From G963677325 sp963677325 (GTDB taxonomy: Bacteria > Bacteroidota > Bacteroidia > Bacteroidales > Prolixibacteraceae): DNA of 64,000 nucleotides. Shown here in pieces: positions 27,601-34,770 of this stretch; positions within the stretch are counted from its first letter, which is position 1; each line of letters begins with the position of its first letter. The stretch covers positions 372,001-436,000 of the forward strand of contig CAXXGM010000008.1 of assembly GCA_963677325.2 (NCBI GenBank), written 5' to 3'. The notes under the pieces were generated by a model. That model saw nothing but the letters and a program-made list of their open reading frames with translations. It did no database searches and had not been told where the DNA came from. Both the position numbers and the translations under genes were made by a program.

Positions 27601-29042
27601 ATATGAATAAAAAATTTGAAGAACTATATGGCTGGTCATCAAAAGAAATCACTTCCGTAGGTTCGTTTTTTGAAAATGTTTATCCTGACCCTGATTATCG
27701 TAAACAAATAGTCGAAAGAATTATGACGGATATCAATTCGGGCGACCCGGGAAAAATGCATTGGGAAAACATTTCCGTTACCCGGAAAGATGGGACTAAC
27801 AGGATTGTTAATGCCGTCAATATTCCATTAATCAAACAAAATACGATGGTTTCCACGGTAATGGATATCACGGCGCTACACGTGATCCAAAATGACCTGG
27901 TAAAAGCCAAGGAAAAGGCTGAAGAAAGCGACCGCCTGAAATCAGCATTTCTTGCCAATATGAGCCATGAAATCCGTACCCCGATGAACGGTATTCTCGG
28001 TTTCGCCGAACTTCTTAAAGAACCGAAGCTGACAGGGGCCGAACAGCTGGATTACATCAACATCATAGAGCAAAGCGGCACCCGTATGCTCAATATTATT
28101 AACGATATCGTGAGCATTTCAAAGGTGGAAGCAGGGCAAATGGATGTTGTTATATCAGAGACCAATGTAAACGAACAGATCAGGTACATTCATTCCTTCT
28201 TCAGACCGGAGGCAGAACGAATCGGCTTAAAGCTTATCGGTAATACCCCTTTGCCTGAAAAGGAGGCTTTCGTAAAAACGGACAAAGAGAAATTATATGC
28301 CATTCTGACCAACCTGGTGAAAAATGCCCTGAAATTTACCACGGCTGGCTCTATTGAAATAGGTTATAGAACGAAGGATCATTTTCTGGAATTTTTTGTG
28401 AAAGATACGGGTAAAGGAATTCGTCCTGAACATAAGGAGATTATTTTTGAGCGGTTCAGGCAGGTTGGCGAATCGCTCAACCGGAATTACGAAGGGGCCG
28501 GATTGGGATTATCAATCTCCAAAGCCTATGTGGAATTGCTCGGTGGGAAGATCAGGGTTGAAAGTGAACAAGAGAAAGGTTCCGCGTTTTATTTTACCCT
28601 TCCATACGGCATTGAACAGAAAGATCAATTTGTAAAGAAAAATATTGTTATTGACAATGTAGCAGAGAATCAGGATATAAACCTGCAAATATTGATAGCC
28701 GAAGATGATAAAATATCGGAAAAACTTCTTAGAGCTGCGGTCGGAAAGTTTAGCAGGGAAGTCCTGACAGCGGAGAATGGAATAGACGCCGTTGAAATTT
28801 GCCGCAATCATCCCGATATTGATCTGATCTTTATGGATATTCAGATGCCGCAAATGGATGGTTATGAAGCCACAAGGCAGATCCGGCAATTCAACAGGAA
28901 TGTGATCGTCATCGCGCAAACAGCTTATGCGCTCGTCGGAGACAAGGCCAAAGCGCTTGAGGCAGGATGCGATGATTACCTTCCAAAACCGATTGATAAA
29001 GTTCTGCTGACGACATTGATAAATAAGTATTTTAAGAAATAA
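24678..29042 (+). CDS. giant hybrid sensor histidine kinase with eight PAS domains
   Basis: 1454 aa, no transmembrane helices. A short helical N-terminus is followed by about eight PAS(-PAC) modules at roughly 58-175, 180-295, 300-415, 420-550, 555-675, 680-795, 800-915 and 945-1070. Many end in the DIT-x-RK linker that joins PAS repeats. Then come HisKA (H1097 in NMSHEIRTPMNG), HATPase_c (N-box NLVKNALKF, G-box DTGKGI) and a C-terminal receiver with D1387 in LIFMDIQMP and the Lys in LPKPID. The HisKA-to-receiver part is strikingly similar to that of the kinase at 19412, so the two are paralogues with different sensor sections. MFPMEK offers a second start three codons in. The output partner is unknown. 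Confidence 0.93.
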   Translation: MFPMEKDIKSAAADLRQKIEYASKNKLSAEELLPSMAGMLKLIEEMETSRTEPGLQGEKYMKTILGTMIDGFYLIDTEGCILDANDFYCSMIGYSREELLTMKVKDLEAVDSEEVIKGRIQQILESGYARFETRHLRKDGRIIDVECSVNFLTEEKPKLFCFLRDITGRKELEESLRRQKEEFELIFDNIPAQIWYKDTLNNFVRVNRQVCADIGMTNDQIEGHSAAEIFPSFAEKYYQDDLEVINSGHPKRGIIEQINAAGGELRSVQTDKMPVSEKDGKVVHLIALVKDITERKRGEEMLRLQSDAMDASIDGLAILDADHQYIYLNKSHAQIYGYDDAGELTGKSWRVLYGEKELQRFDQEIMPEISRKGYYSGRALGRKKDGSTFHQTLSLTRLENGGLICSVRDISEILRMEEDLRESEDKFKYVFENSVIGKSITFISGELQINKAFCELLGYSSGEMAGKKWQDITHPDDIEMTNEILKTTLSEKKDSANFTKRFVKKDGSVIWAEVSTALRRDQNGQPLYFVTAIMDITQRKLAEDALKELNEFKKQVINSAQEGIVVYGRDLKYTVWNPYMENLTGLTASEVLGKHPMDFFPFLKASHVMDTINKALNGEICAPVEFPFSVPSTGKTGWVSETTGPLRDAQGKIIGAISTVRNITENKRTEEALSNSETKLRTVVQTIPDLIWLKDKDGVYLSCNAMFERFFGARESEIIGKTDYDFLDRGLADFFCEHDRLAMEAGKPTSNEEWITFADDGHRAYLDTIKSPMYDSNGTLTGVLGIGRDITKRKRAEVMLQESEEKFRTIMDQSSDIIAITDDKGFITYASSASASYFLYTPEEICGHHFMEFVDDSVATKAITIFKDIVEHGARSNADWMLKRKDGSTFIGNLIGSNFRSGGMNGVLFVIRDVTERKKEEEELIRAKGKAEQSGLRLSQINKELEERNVFIQTILDNLPIGLSLNELSDGRAVYMNKKFEELYGWSSKEITSVGSFFENVYPDPDYRKQIVERIMTDINSGDPGKMHWENISVTRKDGTNRIVNAVNIPLIKQNTMVSTVMDITALHVIQNDLVKAKEKAEESDRLKSAFLANMSHEIRTPMNGILGFAELLKEPKLTGAEQLDYINIIEQSGTRMLNIINDIVSISKVEAGQMDVVISETNVNEQIRYIHSFFRPEAERIGLKLIGNTPLPEKEAFVKTDKEKLYAILTNLVKNALKFTTAGSIEIGYRTKDHFLEFFVKDTGKGIRPEHKEIIFERFRQVGESLNRNYEGAGLGLSISKAYVELLGGKIRVESEQEKGSAFYFTLPYGIEQKDQFVKKNIVIDNVAENQDINLQILIAEDDKISEKLLRAAVGKFSREVLTAENGIDAVEICRNHPDIDLIFMDIQMPQMDGYEATRQIRQFNRNVIVIAQTAYALVGDKAKALEAGCDDYLPKPIDKVLLTTLINKYFKK

Positions 29043-29061
29043 TTAAATTGAAAAGCAAAGC

Positions 29062-29275
29062 ATGAACCCGATAGAAAGTGAATTACTTTCCAGTCAGAGT
29101 TATGGAAATCCGGATACTAGAGAGAGCCTTCAGACGGTAGTCCGAAACATGGTTTCAAATGCATTAAAGCTTACTCCTTCAGGGTGGTAAAATAACTATT
29201 TCCACCACTCATGAGGAGTACAATACCTAATTGGATATCGGTGCCACTGGTTTTGAATATGGCACGAGTGCACGC
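29062..29275 (+). pseudogene. remnant of a histidine-kinase ATPase domain
   Basis: From ATG 29062 the frame reads 42 codons and ends at TAA 29188. Its second half matches a HATPase_c N-box: LQTVVRNMVSNALKLTPSG. Dropping one T at about 29184-29187 restores the expected continuation GGKITIST. Further on, a disrupted LDIGATGFEYG resembles the DTGxG box. No intact kinase is present, so this is a decayed fragment of a third kinase, or of a duplicated 3' end, located just after the eight-PAS kinase gene. The remaining sequence to 29413 shows no gene. Confidence 0.7.
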
Positions 29276-29413
29276 CACATTAAAAACTTCAAATTTTACT
29301 ATGGCATTTATTTCAAGATTTAAGATTTCAGTTTCTTATGTCAAAAAAAAATCTTATATTGTAAACTTGTTAGAAGCAGATATTGAATATTTATAAAATT
29401 AAAAATCCATTGA

Positions 29414-29821
29414 ATGAAAAGAAACGCAACAGCTGTCTGGCTGGGAGGAAAAGATGGTCAGGGAAATCTTACCACACAAAGTAATGTTTTGACCAATACC
29501 GCTTATTCTTTTAAATCCAGGTTTGAACAGGGAACCGGCACTAATCCGGAAGAATTGATTGCCGCGGCACATGCAGGATGTTTTACGATGAAATTATCAA
29601 TTAACCTCGAAACCGCAGGTTTTATACCGGAAAAATTAGAAACAAAATGCGATATCACTATTGAAAATGGAACCATTACCACTTCCCATCTCACGTTAAA
29701 GGCTAAGGTTAATGGAATACCGAAAGAAAAATTTGATGAACTGGTAAAAGATGCCGAAAAGAATTGTCCGGTATCGAAATTGTTGAATGCTCAAATTTCA
29801 GTTGACTCAATTCTTAATTAA
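29414..29821 (+). CDS. OsmC-family peroxiredoxin
   Basis: 135 aa, the normal size of OsmC proteins, which reduce organic hydroperoxides with a pair of reactive cysteines. C56 in AHAGCFTM and C118 in KNCPVSK match the peroxidatic and resolving positions. TNPEELIAAAHAGC is a clear family signature. No signal peptide; expected to act as a cytoplasmic homodimer. OsmC and Ohr are related; the GxxxxNPEELIAAAHA form and length favour OsmC. It appears to be transcribed alone, with microrepeat-rich sequence downstream. Confidence 0.93.
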   Translation: MKRNATAVWLGGKDGQGNLTTQSNVLTNTAYSFKSRFEQGTGTNPEELIAAAHAGCFTMKLSINLETAGFIPEKLETKCDITIENGTITTSHLTLKAKVNGIPKEKFDELVKDAEKNCPVSKLLNAQISVDSILN

Positions 29822-29845
29822 GTAATAGAAATAAAATAATGTCGT

Positions 29846-29935
29846 ATGAGGCTGATAGGCTATAGGCTAAAGGTAAAAGGTAAAAGGGGAAAGGGGAATA
29901 TTATGATCCTTCAGCCTGGAGTCAAAACTCGTTCA
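29846..29935. repeat. AGGCTATAGGCTAAAGG-type intergenic microrepeats
   Basis: Tandem variants of AGGCT(A/G)ATAGGCTA and AAAGGTAAAAGG, ending in a CTTCAGCCTGGAG sequence. The same words occur after rpoC (45747-45884) and after etfA (49012-49065), always between genes, so this is a dispersed family. Confidence 0.6.
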
Positions 29936-30035
29936 ATATAAAAATATGACATTATATCCTTGACATTACTTAATAATCTTTATCAGAAAAATTCATCAAA
30001 AATGAAGATGGGATGAAAATTATTGTAATCCTGTC

Positions 30036-30938
30036 ATGAAATTTAAGAGGGTAAATGAATTTTTTGTTTTTACAAACAGGGAAAAGAAAGGCATAATTAT
30101 CTTATTATGCCTGATTTTATTATTGATTACTGCCGATGTGCTTCTTCCGTTGTTTTATCCGACAAAAAAGTATGATTTTACAAAATGGGAAAAACAAATT
30201 GATGAGTATCTTGCTTTACAGGAGAAAGTAAGTCAGCCTGTCCTGAACGAAATGATAAATATTGATCCCAATCAGACCGATTCGGAACACTTGGTTCAGA
30301 TTGGAGTTCCAGGAAAAGTTGCAGGAAACTGGGAGAAATATTTGAAGAAAGGAGGAAGATTCAGGAATAAGGAGGATATTCAGAAAATCTACGGGATGAC
30401 TCCGGAATTGTTTAACGGGATTAAAATGTTTATTGCTATTTCGTCAGATCCGGGAAGGATAAAAAGAGTGAGCAGCACACCGGATTCAGGTGGAAAGGTC
30501 AATTTTTTGGCTGAAAGGAAGATTCTTGGGGAAAGGATTTATATTCCTGTTGATCTGAATGAGGCCGATTCGGCCAGATTGGAAAATCTTCCGGGAATCG
30601 GACCGATACTTGCTTCCCGAATAGTACGTTTCCGAAAAATACTCGGAGGATTTCATTCCCTGGATCAAATTCATGAAGTTTATGGATTGCGCCCAGAGAA
30701 CTATTTAGCTGCTTCTCCTTATTTGTTTGTTGAGAAGGAAGGATATACCAAATTCAACATCAATTTTTCAACACTTGCCGAACTGGGTCATCATCCGTAT
30801 ATAGGATTCCGTACCGCTCATCGGATTTTGGATCTTAGGGACCGTAAGGGTAAATTTACTGCAGCAGATGAATTATTGAGTGTGATGGGAGAGGATTCCC
30901 TGAGAAAATTAGTCCCTTATCTGGTATTTGGGCCCTGA
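30036..30938 (+). CDS. helix-hairpin-helix (ComEA-like) protein, membrane-anchored
   Basis: 300 aa. A basic N-terminus is followed by one hydrophobic helix (about residues 20-42), then a soluble part with several helix-hairpin-helix motifs. The clearest is VDLNEADSARLENLPGIGP at about 175-193, followed by ASRIVRFRKILGGF; other degenerate copies lie near 85-125 (IDPNQTDSEHLVQIGVPG) and 240-290 (FRTAHRILDLRDRKGKF). HhH motifs bind DNA without sequence specificity; ComEA-type proteins bind incoming DNA at the cell surface. Membrane attachment fits a DNA-uptake role, but such proteins are common in Bacteroidota with no proven function. Transcribed alone, upstream of rpsU. Confidence 0.85.
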   Translation: MKFKRVNEFFVFTNREKKGIIILLCLILLLITADVLLPLFYPTKKYDFTKWEKQIDEYLALQEKVSQPVLNEMINIDPNQTDSEHLVQIGVPGKVAGNWEKYLKKGGRFRNKEDIQKIYGMTPELFNGIKMFIAISSDPGRIKRVSSTPDSGGKVNFLAERKILGERIYIPVDLNEADSARLENLPGIGPILASRIVRFRKILGGFHSLDQIHEVYGLRPENYLAASPYLFVEKEGYTKFNINFSTLAELGHHPYIGFRTAHRILDLRDRKGKFTAADELLSVMGEDSLRKLVPYLVFGP

Positions 30939-30996
30939 TCAATGATCCAGATGAAAAATAAATTCGGAACAGATAAAATAATAATATTAAAATTTA

Positions 30997-31004
30997 TAAA
31001 TTTG
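30997..31004 (+). promoter_or_regulatory. candidate -7 element of rpsU promoter
   Basis: TAAATTTG fits the TAnnTTTG consensus exactly, 45 bp before the rpsU start codon. No good -33 match is visible. Confidence 0.5.
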
Positions 31005-31048
31005 CGCTCCGAAATATTTTGTAACACATTAAGATAAAAAAGAAGAAT

Positions 31049-31240
31049 ATGATTGTGATTCCAGTAAAAGACGGCGAAAATATTGAACGTGCATTGAAAC
31101 GTTTCAAGAGGAAATTTGAAAAAACCGGTGTAGTGAAAGAGCTTCGTAGTCGCCAGGCTTTTGAAAAACCTTCGATTACCCGCCGTACGGAAATCAAGAA
31201 AGCCATCTATATTGAAGATCTGCAGAGGCAGGAGGATTAG
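31049..31240 (+). CDS. rpsU: 30S ribosomal protein S21
   Basis: 63 aa, typical for S21, a small basic protein of the 30S platform near the anti-Shine-Dalgarno end of 16S rRNA. The sequence has the family pattern: beta-strand MIVIPVKDGENIERALKRF, then basic helices with KRKFEKTGV and the RRTEIKKA segment. It is first in a block rpsU-xerC-hpf-tRNAs-tuf that is commonly seen in Bacteroidota. A TAAATTTG promoter element lies just upstream. Confidence 0.96.
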   Translation: MIVIPVKDGENIERALKRFKRKFEKTGVVKELRSRQAFEKPSITRRTEIKKAIYIEDLQRQED

Positions 31241-31365
31241 TTCAGGATTGAGGGTTTCAACGTTTCAAAGTAAAAATTCTTTATCTCAGTATTGTCTGGT
31301 TGAAAAATTGGAACATTGGAACATTTTTTGTAATATTATACCATAATAATCTTGCAAACAATTTA

Positions 31366-32250
31366 ATGCCAAAGCTCCAACTTTACCTGGACCATTTGAA
31401 ATTTGAAAAGCGGAAATCACCTCATACAGTGATTGCGTATGAGAATGATCTGAATCAGTTCACTTTATTTGGCAGGAAAGAGACCGAAGATTTTTCTATA
31501 GAAAATGCGGACCATCATCTGGTAAGAAATTGGTTAATATCTTTAATGGATGAAGGAATCGGGGCAAGAAGTATCAAGAGAAAAATCTCCTCTTTAAAGA
31601 GCTTTTACAAATTTCTGGTACGAGAAGGCCTTACTGAAAATAATCCTACTGATCGAATAATAATTCCGAAGACGGGGAAAAAGCTTCCTGAATTTGTTCA
31701 GGAGAATGAAATGAACCGTCTGCTTGATGGCAGTTATTTTACGGATGATTTCAAAGGGATAAGGGATAAAGCCGTTATTACTTTGTTTTATGGAACAGGA
31801 ATACGGTTATCTGAATTAACGAATTTGCATTTTTCTGATCTTGATTTAAAGGGGAAAATGATAAAAGTGAATGGAAAAGGGGATAAAGAACGCCTAATTC
31901 CATTTCCAACTGAAATCACAACGGTTCTTTCCGAATACATTGGCATGAGGAATGAACTATTCGGCGAAAGCAGCCAGGTGCTCTTTCTGACCGAAAAGGG
32001 AGATCCTGTTTACACCAAGTTAATTTACAGAATTGTAAAGGAACACCTCTCGCAGGTGACTACCCTTGATAAAAGAAGTCCTCATATTTTAAGGCACAGT
32101 TATGCGACGCATCTTCTAAACAGGGGTGCTGATCTGAATGCGATCAAAGAATTGCTCGGACATGCAAATCTTTCCGCAACCCAGGTTTATACGCATACAT
32201 CGTTTGAAAAATTAAAAGAAGTCTACAAACAGGCCCATCCAAGGGCTTAA
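31366..32250 (+). CDS. xerC: tyrosine recombinase XerC/XerD
   Basis: 294 aa from the ATG at 31366; 22 upstream in-frame codons are rejected since they are low-complexity and the family starts near MPKLQLYLDHL. All catalytic residues are present: R147 in GTGIRLSE, Lys in the NGKGDKERLIP hairpin, H240/R243 in HILRHS, H266 in LLGHANLS and nucleophile Y275 in VYTH. The N-terminal SAM-like DNA-binding domain spans about 1-95. Xer recombinases resolve chromosome dimers at dif. Its position between rpsU and hpf is the usual housekeeping one, so it is not a mobile-element integrase. XerC versus XerD cannot be separated by eye. Confidence 0.93.
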   Translation: MPKLQLYLDHLKFEKRKSPHTVIAYENDLNQFTLFGRKETEDFSIENADHHLVRNWLISLMDEGIGARSIKRKISSLKSFYKFLVREGLTENNPTDRIIIPKTGKKLPEFVQENEMNRLLDGSYFTDDFKGIRDKAVITLFYGTGIRLSELTNLHFSDLDLKGKMIKVNGKGDKERLIPFPTEITTVLSEYIGMRNELFGESSQVLFLTEKGDPVYTKLIYRIVKEHLSQVTTLDKRSPHILRHSYATHLLNRGADLNAIKELLGHANLSATQVYTHTSFEKLKEVYKQAHPRA

Positions 32251-32271
32251 ATTTTAAAGGAGGGAATTACT

Positions 32272-32574
32272 ATGGACGTAACTGTACAAAGTGTTCATTT
32301 CAAAGCCGACCAGAAACTGATCGACTTTTGTGAAAAGCGGGTCAATAAACTTGATTCATTTTTTGACGGATTCATCGGGGCCGAAGTAACCCTGAAGCTT
32401 GAAAAGGATGAAGAAAGGGAGAATAAAGTGGCTGAAATCAAGATTTCGGCTCCTGCCAATGAAATGCTTTTTGCAAAAAAGTATGCTAAAACCTTCGAGG
32501 AAGCTGTTGATCTGACCATCGATGCCCTTCGTAAACAAATAGATAAGTTCAAGACAAGGATTAAAACAAAATAA
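32272..32574 (+). CDS. hpf: ribosome hibernation factor (short HPF/RaiA family)
   Basis: 100 aa, the short form of the HPF/RaiA (YfiA) family, which binds the 30S decoding site in slow-growing cells and prevents translation. It has the expected pattern: beta-strand VTVQSVHFKADQKLIDFCEKRVNKL, strands VTLKLEKDE and VAEIKISAPANEMLFAKK, and the C-terminal helix with FEEAVDLTIDALRKQIDKFK. No long-HPF C-terminal dimerisation domain. The start is supported by a GGAGGG Shine-Dalgarno at 32259-32264, 7 bp before the ATG and unusually strong for this genome. Co-transcribed with xerC (21 bp gap). Confidence 0.93.
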   Translation: MDVTVQSVHFKADQKLIDFCEKRVNKLDSFFDGFIGAEVTLKLEKDEERENKVAEIKISAPANEMLFAKKYAKTFEEAVDLTIDALRKQIDKFKTRIKTK

Positions 32575-32620
32575 TTTTAAAAAAGTCTATTGATTTTTTA
32601 TTTTAGATTAAAAAATAGAT

Positions 32621-32628
32621 TAAATTTG
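32621..32628 (+). promoter_or_regulatory. -7 element of the tRNA-tuf promoter
   Basis: TAAATTTG, an exact TAnnTTTG match, 88 bp upstream of the first tRNA. No convincing TTTG at -33. A GACG-CAAA-CGTC hairpin (32703-32714) directly precedes tRNA-Tyr. Confidence 0.55.
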
Positions 32629-32715
32629 CAAACCATTTTTCGGTCATAGGTCATATAAGTGGTCTGTAAGGAAAAAGTTAGGGCCATCCGCAGGATAGCC
32701 TGAGACGCAAACGTC

Positions 32716-32798
32716 GGGGAGATACCAAAGTGGCCAACTGGGGCAGACTGTAAATCTGCTGGCGTACGCCTTCGTAGGTTCGAATCCTGCTCTCCCCA
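32716..32798 (+). tRNA. tRNA-Tyr (GTA)
   Basis: 83 nt class-II tRNA. Acceptor GGGGAGA pairs fully with TCTCCCC, discriminator A. Anticodon stem GCAGA/TCTGC encloses CTGTAAA with anticodon GTA. A long variable arm and a GGTTCGAATCC T-arm are present. No CCA is encoded. Confidence 0.97.
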
Positions 32799-32869
32799 CG
32801 CAAAACCGGAGACTGGAAAACCGGTGGAAATCCCGGTAGGGATTAAATGTTTATAGGCAAAAATTAAAA

Positions 32870-32942
32870 GCGGGAGTAGCTCAGTTGATAGAGCATTAGC
32901 CTTCCAAGCTGAGGGTCGCGGGTTTGAGTCCCGTCTCCCGCT
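32870..32942 (+). tRNA. tRNA-Gly (TCC)
   Basis: 73 nt. Acceptor GCGGGAG pairs with CTCCCGC, discriminator T. Anticodon loop CTTCCAA gives TCC (Gly). T-arm GGGTTTGAGTCCC. No encoded CCA. Second of three tRNAs in the tuf operon leader. Confidence 0.97.
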
Positions 32943-32951
32943 CTAAATTTG

Positions 32952-33023
32952 GCCAGTGTAGCTCAGGGGTAGAGCGCTTCCTTGGTAAGGAAGAGGTCAT
33001 GAGTTCAATTCTCATCACCGGCT
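32952..33023 (+). tRNA. tRNA-Thr (GGT)
   Basis: 72 nt. Anticodon stem CTTCC/GGAAG with loop TTGGTAA gives GGT (Thr). Acceptor GCCAGTG pairs with CACCGGC except for an A-C mismatch at the fourth pair (positions 4 and 69). T-arm TGAGTTCAATTCTCA is complete. It ends 48 bp before tuf. Confidence 0.93.
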
Positions 33024-33071
33024 CAGAAGAAATTGAAATTAAATAGAAATACAATTAAAAAAAACTAAATT

Positions 33072-34259
33072 ATGGCAAAAGCGCATTATGACAGGACGAA
33101 AGACCATGTGAACATTGGTACGATCGGCCACGTTGACCATGGAAAGACTACTCTTACCTCTGCTATCACGATGGTATTGGCAAAGAAAGGTCTTGCTGAG
33201 ATAAAATCATTCGATTCAATTGACAATGCTCCTGAAGAAAAAGAGCGTGGTATTACCATTAATACGGCTCACGTTGAATACGAAACAACAAAACGCCACT
33301 ATGCACACGTTGACTGTCCCGGACACGCTGACTATGTGAAGAACATGGTAACAGGTGCTGCTCAGATGGACGGTGCGATCATCGTAGTTGCTGCAACTGA
33401 CGGTCCTATGCCTCAGACCCGTGAACACATTCTTTTGGCTCGCCAGGTAAACGTTCCCCGTCTGGTTGTTTTCATGAACAAAGTGGACATGGTTGAGGAT
33501 CCTGAAATTCTCGAATTGGTTGAGATGGAAATTCGTGATCTTCTTTCATTCTATGAATTTGACGGCGAAAACACTCCTGTCATCCAGGGTTCTGCTCTTG
33601 GTGCATTAAACGGTGAACCGCAATGGGAAGAGAAAGTAATGGAACTGATGGATGCCGTTGACGAATGGATTCCGCTTCCTCCACGTGATGTTGATAAACC
33701 CTTCCTGATGCCAGTTGAAGACGTTTTCTCTATTACAGGCCGTGGTACTGTTGCTACGGGTCGTATCGAAACCGGAAAGATTCACACCGGTGATGAAATT
33801 GAAGTTATCGGTTTGGGCGCTGAAGGCCGTAAGACCGTATGTACAGGAGTTGAAATGTTCCGTAAGATTCTTGATGACGGACAGGCTGGTGATAACGTAG
33901 GTTTATTGCTTCGCGGTGTTGACAAGAAAGAAATCAAACGTGGACAGATTCTGGCAAAACCAGGTTCAATTACTCCTCATACTACTTTCAAGGCTGAGGT
34001 TTATATCCTGAAAAAAGAAGAAGGTGGACGTCACACTCCATTCCACAATAAATACCGTCCGCAATTCTACATCCGTACACTGGATATTACCGGAGAGATC
34101 AATCTTCCTGAAGGAACTGAAATGATCATGCCAGGTGATAACGTAACGATTACTGTAGAATTGATCTACCCTGTAGCCCTTAACCTTGGTTTGCGTTTTG
34201 CAATCCGCGAAGGTGGACGTACAGTTGGTGCAGGCCAGGTTACTGAAATCATTAAGTAG
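33072..34259 (+). CDS. tuf: elongation factor Tu
   Basis: 395 aa, standard length. EF-Tu delivers aminoacyl-tRNA to the ribosome as a GTP complex. G motifs: GHVDHGKT at 19-26, RGITI, DCPGH, NKVD, and the SAL-type sequence in GSALGALNG. The effector region and domains II and III (beta barrels, ending VTEIIK) are complete. It lies directly after three tRNA genes and is followed by an intrinsic terminator, so tuf and the tRNAs form one transcript separate from secE-nusG. Codon use is biased in the way typical of highly expressed genes. Confidence 0.98.
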   Translation: MAKAHYDRTKDHVNIGTIGHVDHGKTTLTSAITMVLAKKGLAEIKSFDSIDNAPEEKERGITINTAHVEYETTKRHYAHVDCPGHADYVKNMVTGAAQMDGAIIVVAATDGPMPQTREHILLARQVNVPRLVVFMNKVDMVEDPEILELVEMEIRDLLSFYEFDGENTPVIQGSALGALNGEPQWEEKVMELMDAVDEWIPLPPRDVDKPFLMPVEDVFSITGRGTVATGRIETGKIHTGDEIEVIGLGAEGRKTVCTGVEMFRKILDDGQAGDNVGLLLRGVDKKEIKRGQILAKPGSITPHTTFKAEVYILKKEEGGRHTPFHNKYRPQFYIRTLDITGEINLPEGTEMIMPGDNVTITVELIYPVALNLGLRFAIREGGRTVGAGQVTEIIK

Positions 34260-34280
34260 GAATTTAAGTTATCTATAGAG

Positions 34281-34314
34281 TACAGTCCCGGACGTATGTT
34301 TGGGACTGTATTTT
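34281..34314 (+). terminator. intrinsic terminator after tuf
   Basis: A perfect 9-bp stem (34281-34289 with 34302-34310), 12-nt loop, and TTTT. It ends the tRNA-tuf transcript. Confidence 0.75.
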
Positions 34315-34367
34315 CGGATATACCAAGAAATAGGGGTTTTAATCAGGTTCGAGTCCTGTTATCCGGC
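34314..34367 (+). pseudogene. truncated tRNA-like remnant (probably former tRNA-Trp)
   Basis: The 3' part has exact tRNA geometry: T-arm CAGG/TTCGAGT/CCTG at 34344-34358 with the canonical GGTTCGAGTCC core, then TATCCGG (34360-34366) as a 3' acceptor strand. TCGGATA at 34314-34320 pairs with it over seven positions (one T-G). Only 22 nt separate the 5' acceptor strand from the T-arm stem, so the D arm and most of the anticodon arm are missing. Position between tuf and secE is where tRNA-Trp is commonly found in Bacteroidota, which is the only basis for the Trp guess. The rest of the interval to 34558 shows no gene. Confidence 0.6.
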
Positions 34368-34558
34368 GGATGTAGATGTGCTGATGTGAAGAGGGGGATT
34401 AAAGCCCGAGAGCACAGAGCATGGAATCTTGGTGATGAAGTGCTTAAGTATAGCAGTACAATTTTGAATTGAGAGTAATTGCGACAAAAATTTCTAAATG
34501 AAACGAGCCATGAATGCATTTGGCGAGGATCATCTGACCATTGAAAACAAGTTAATAA

Positions 34559-34750
34559 ATGAAATGGACTAATTATTTCAATGAATCCTACAATGAACTC
34601 ATGAATAAGGTTTCATGGCCGACATGGAGTGAGTTGCGCAATAGTGCTATCGTAGTAATGGTTGCTTCCATAATAATCGCACTGTTAATATTTGTCATTG
34701 ATTCTTCATTCCGTGGAGTCATGAAACTTATTTACAGTTTTTTCTATTAA
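34559..34750 (+). CDS. secE: preprotein translocase subunit SecE
   Basis: 63 aa single-span form of SecE. An amphipathic N-terminal helix with NELMNKVSWPTWSEL is the family signature (KVxWPT), followed by one membrane helix (about residues 28-50). SecE clamps SecY in the inner-membrane translocon. It begins the secE-nusG-rplKAJL-rpoBC series and is followed 20 bp later by nusG. Confidence 0.95.
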   Translation: MKWTNYFNESYNELMNKVSWPTWSELRNSAIVVMVASIIIALLIFVIDSSFRGVMKLIYSFFY

Positions 34751-34770
34751 TTTTTTTTTGGAGATCCGTG

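Noticed and set aside
31366..32250. Tyrosine recombinase as marker of a mobile element beside tRNA genes
   Set aside because: It sits in the housekeeping rpsU-xer-hpf-tuf block and no att-like duplications of the tRNA ends were seen.
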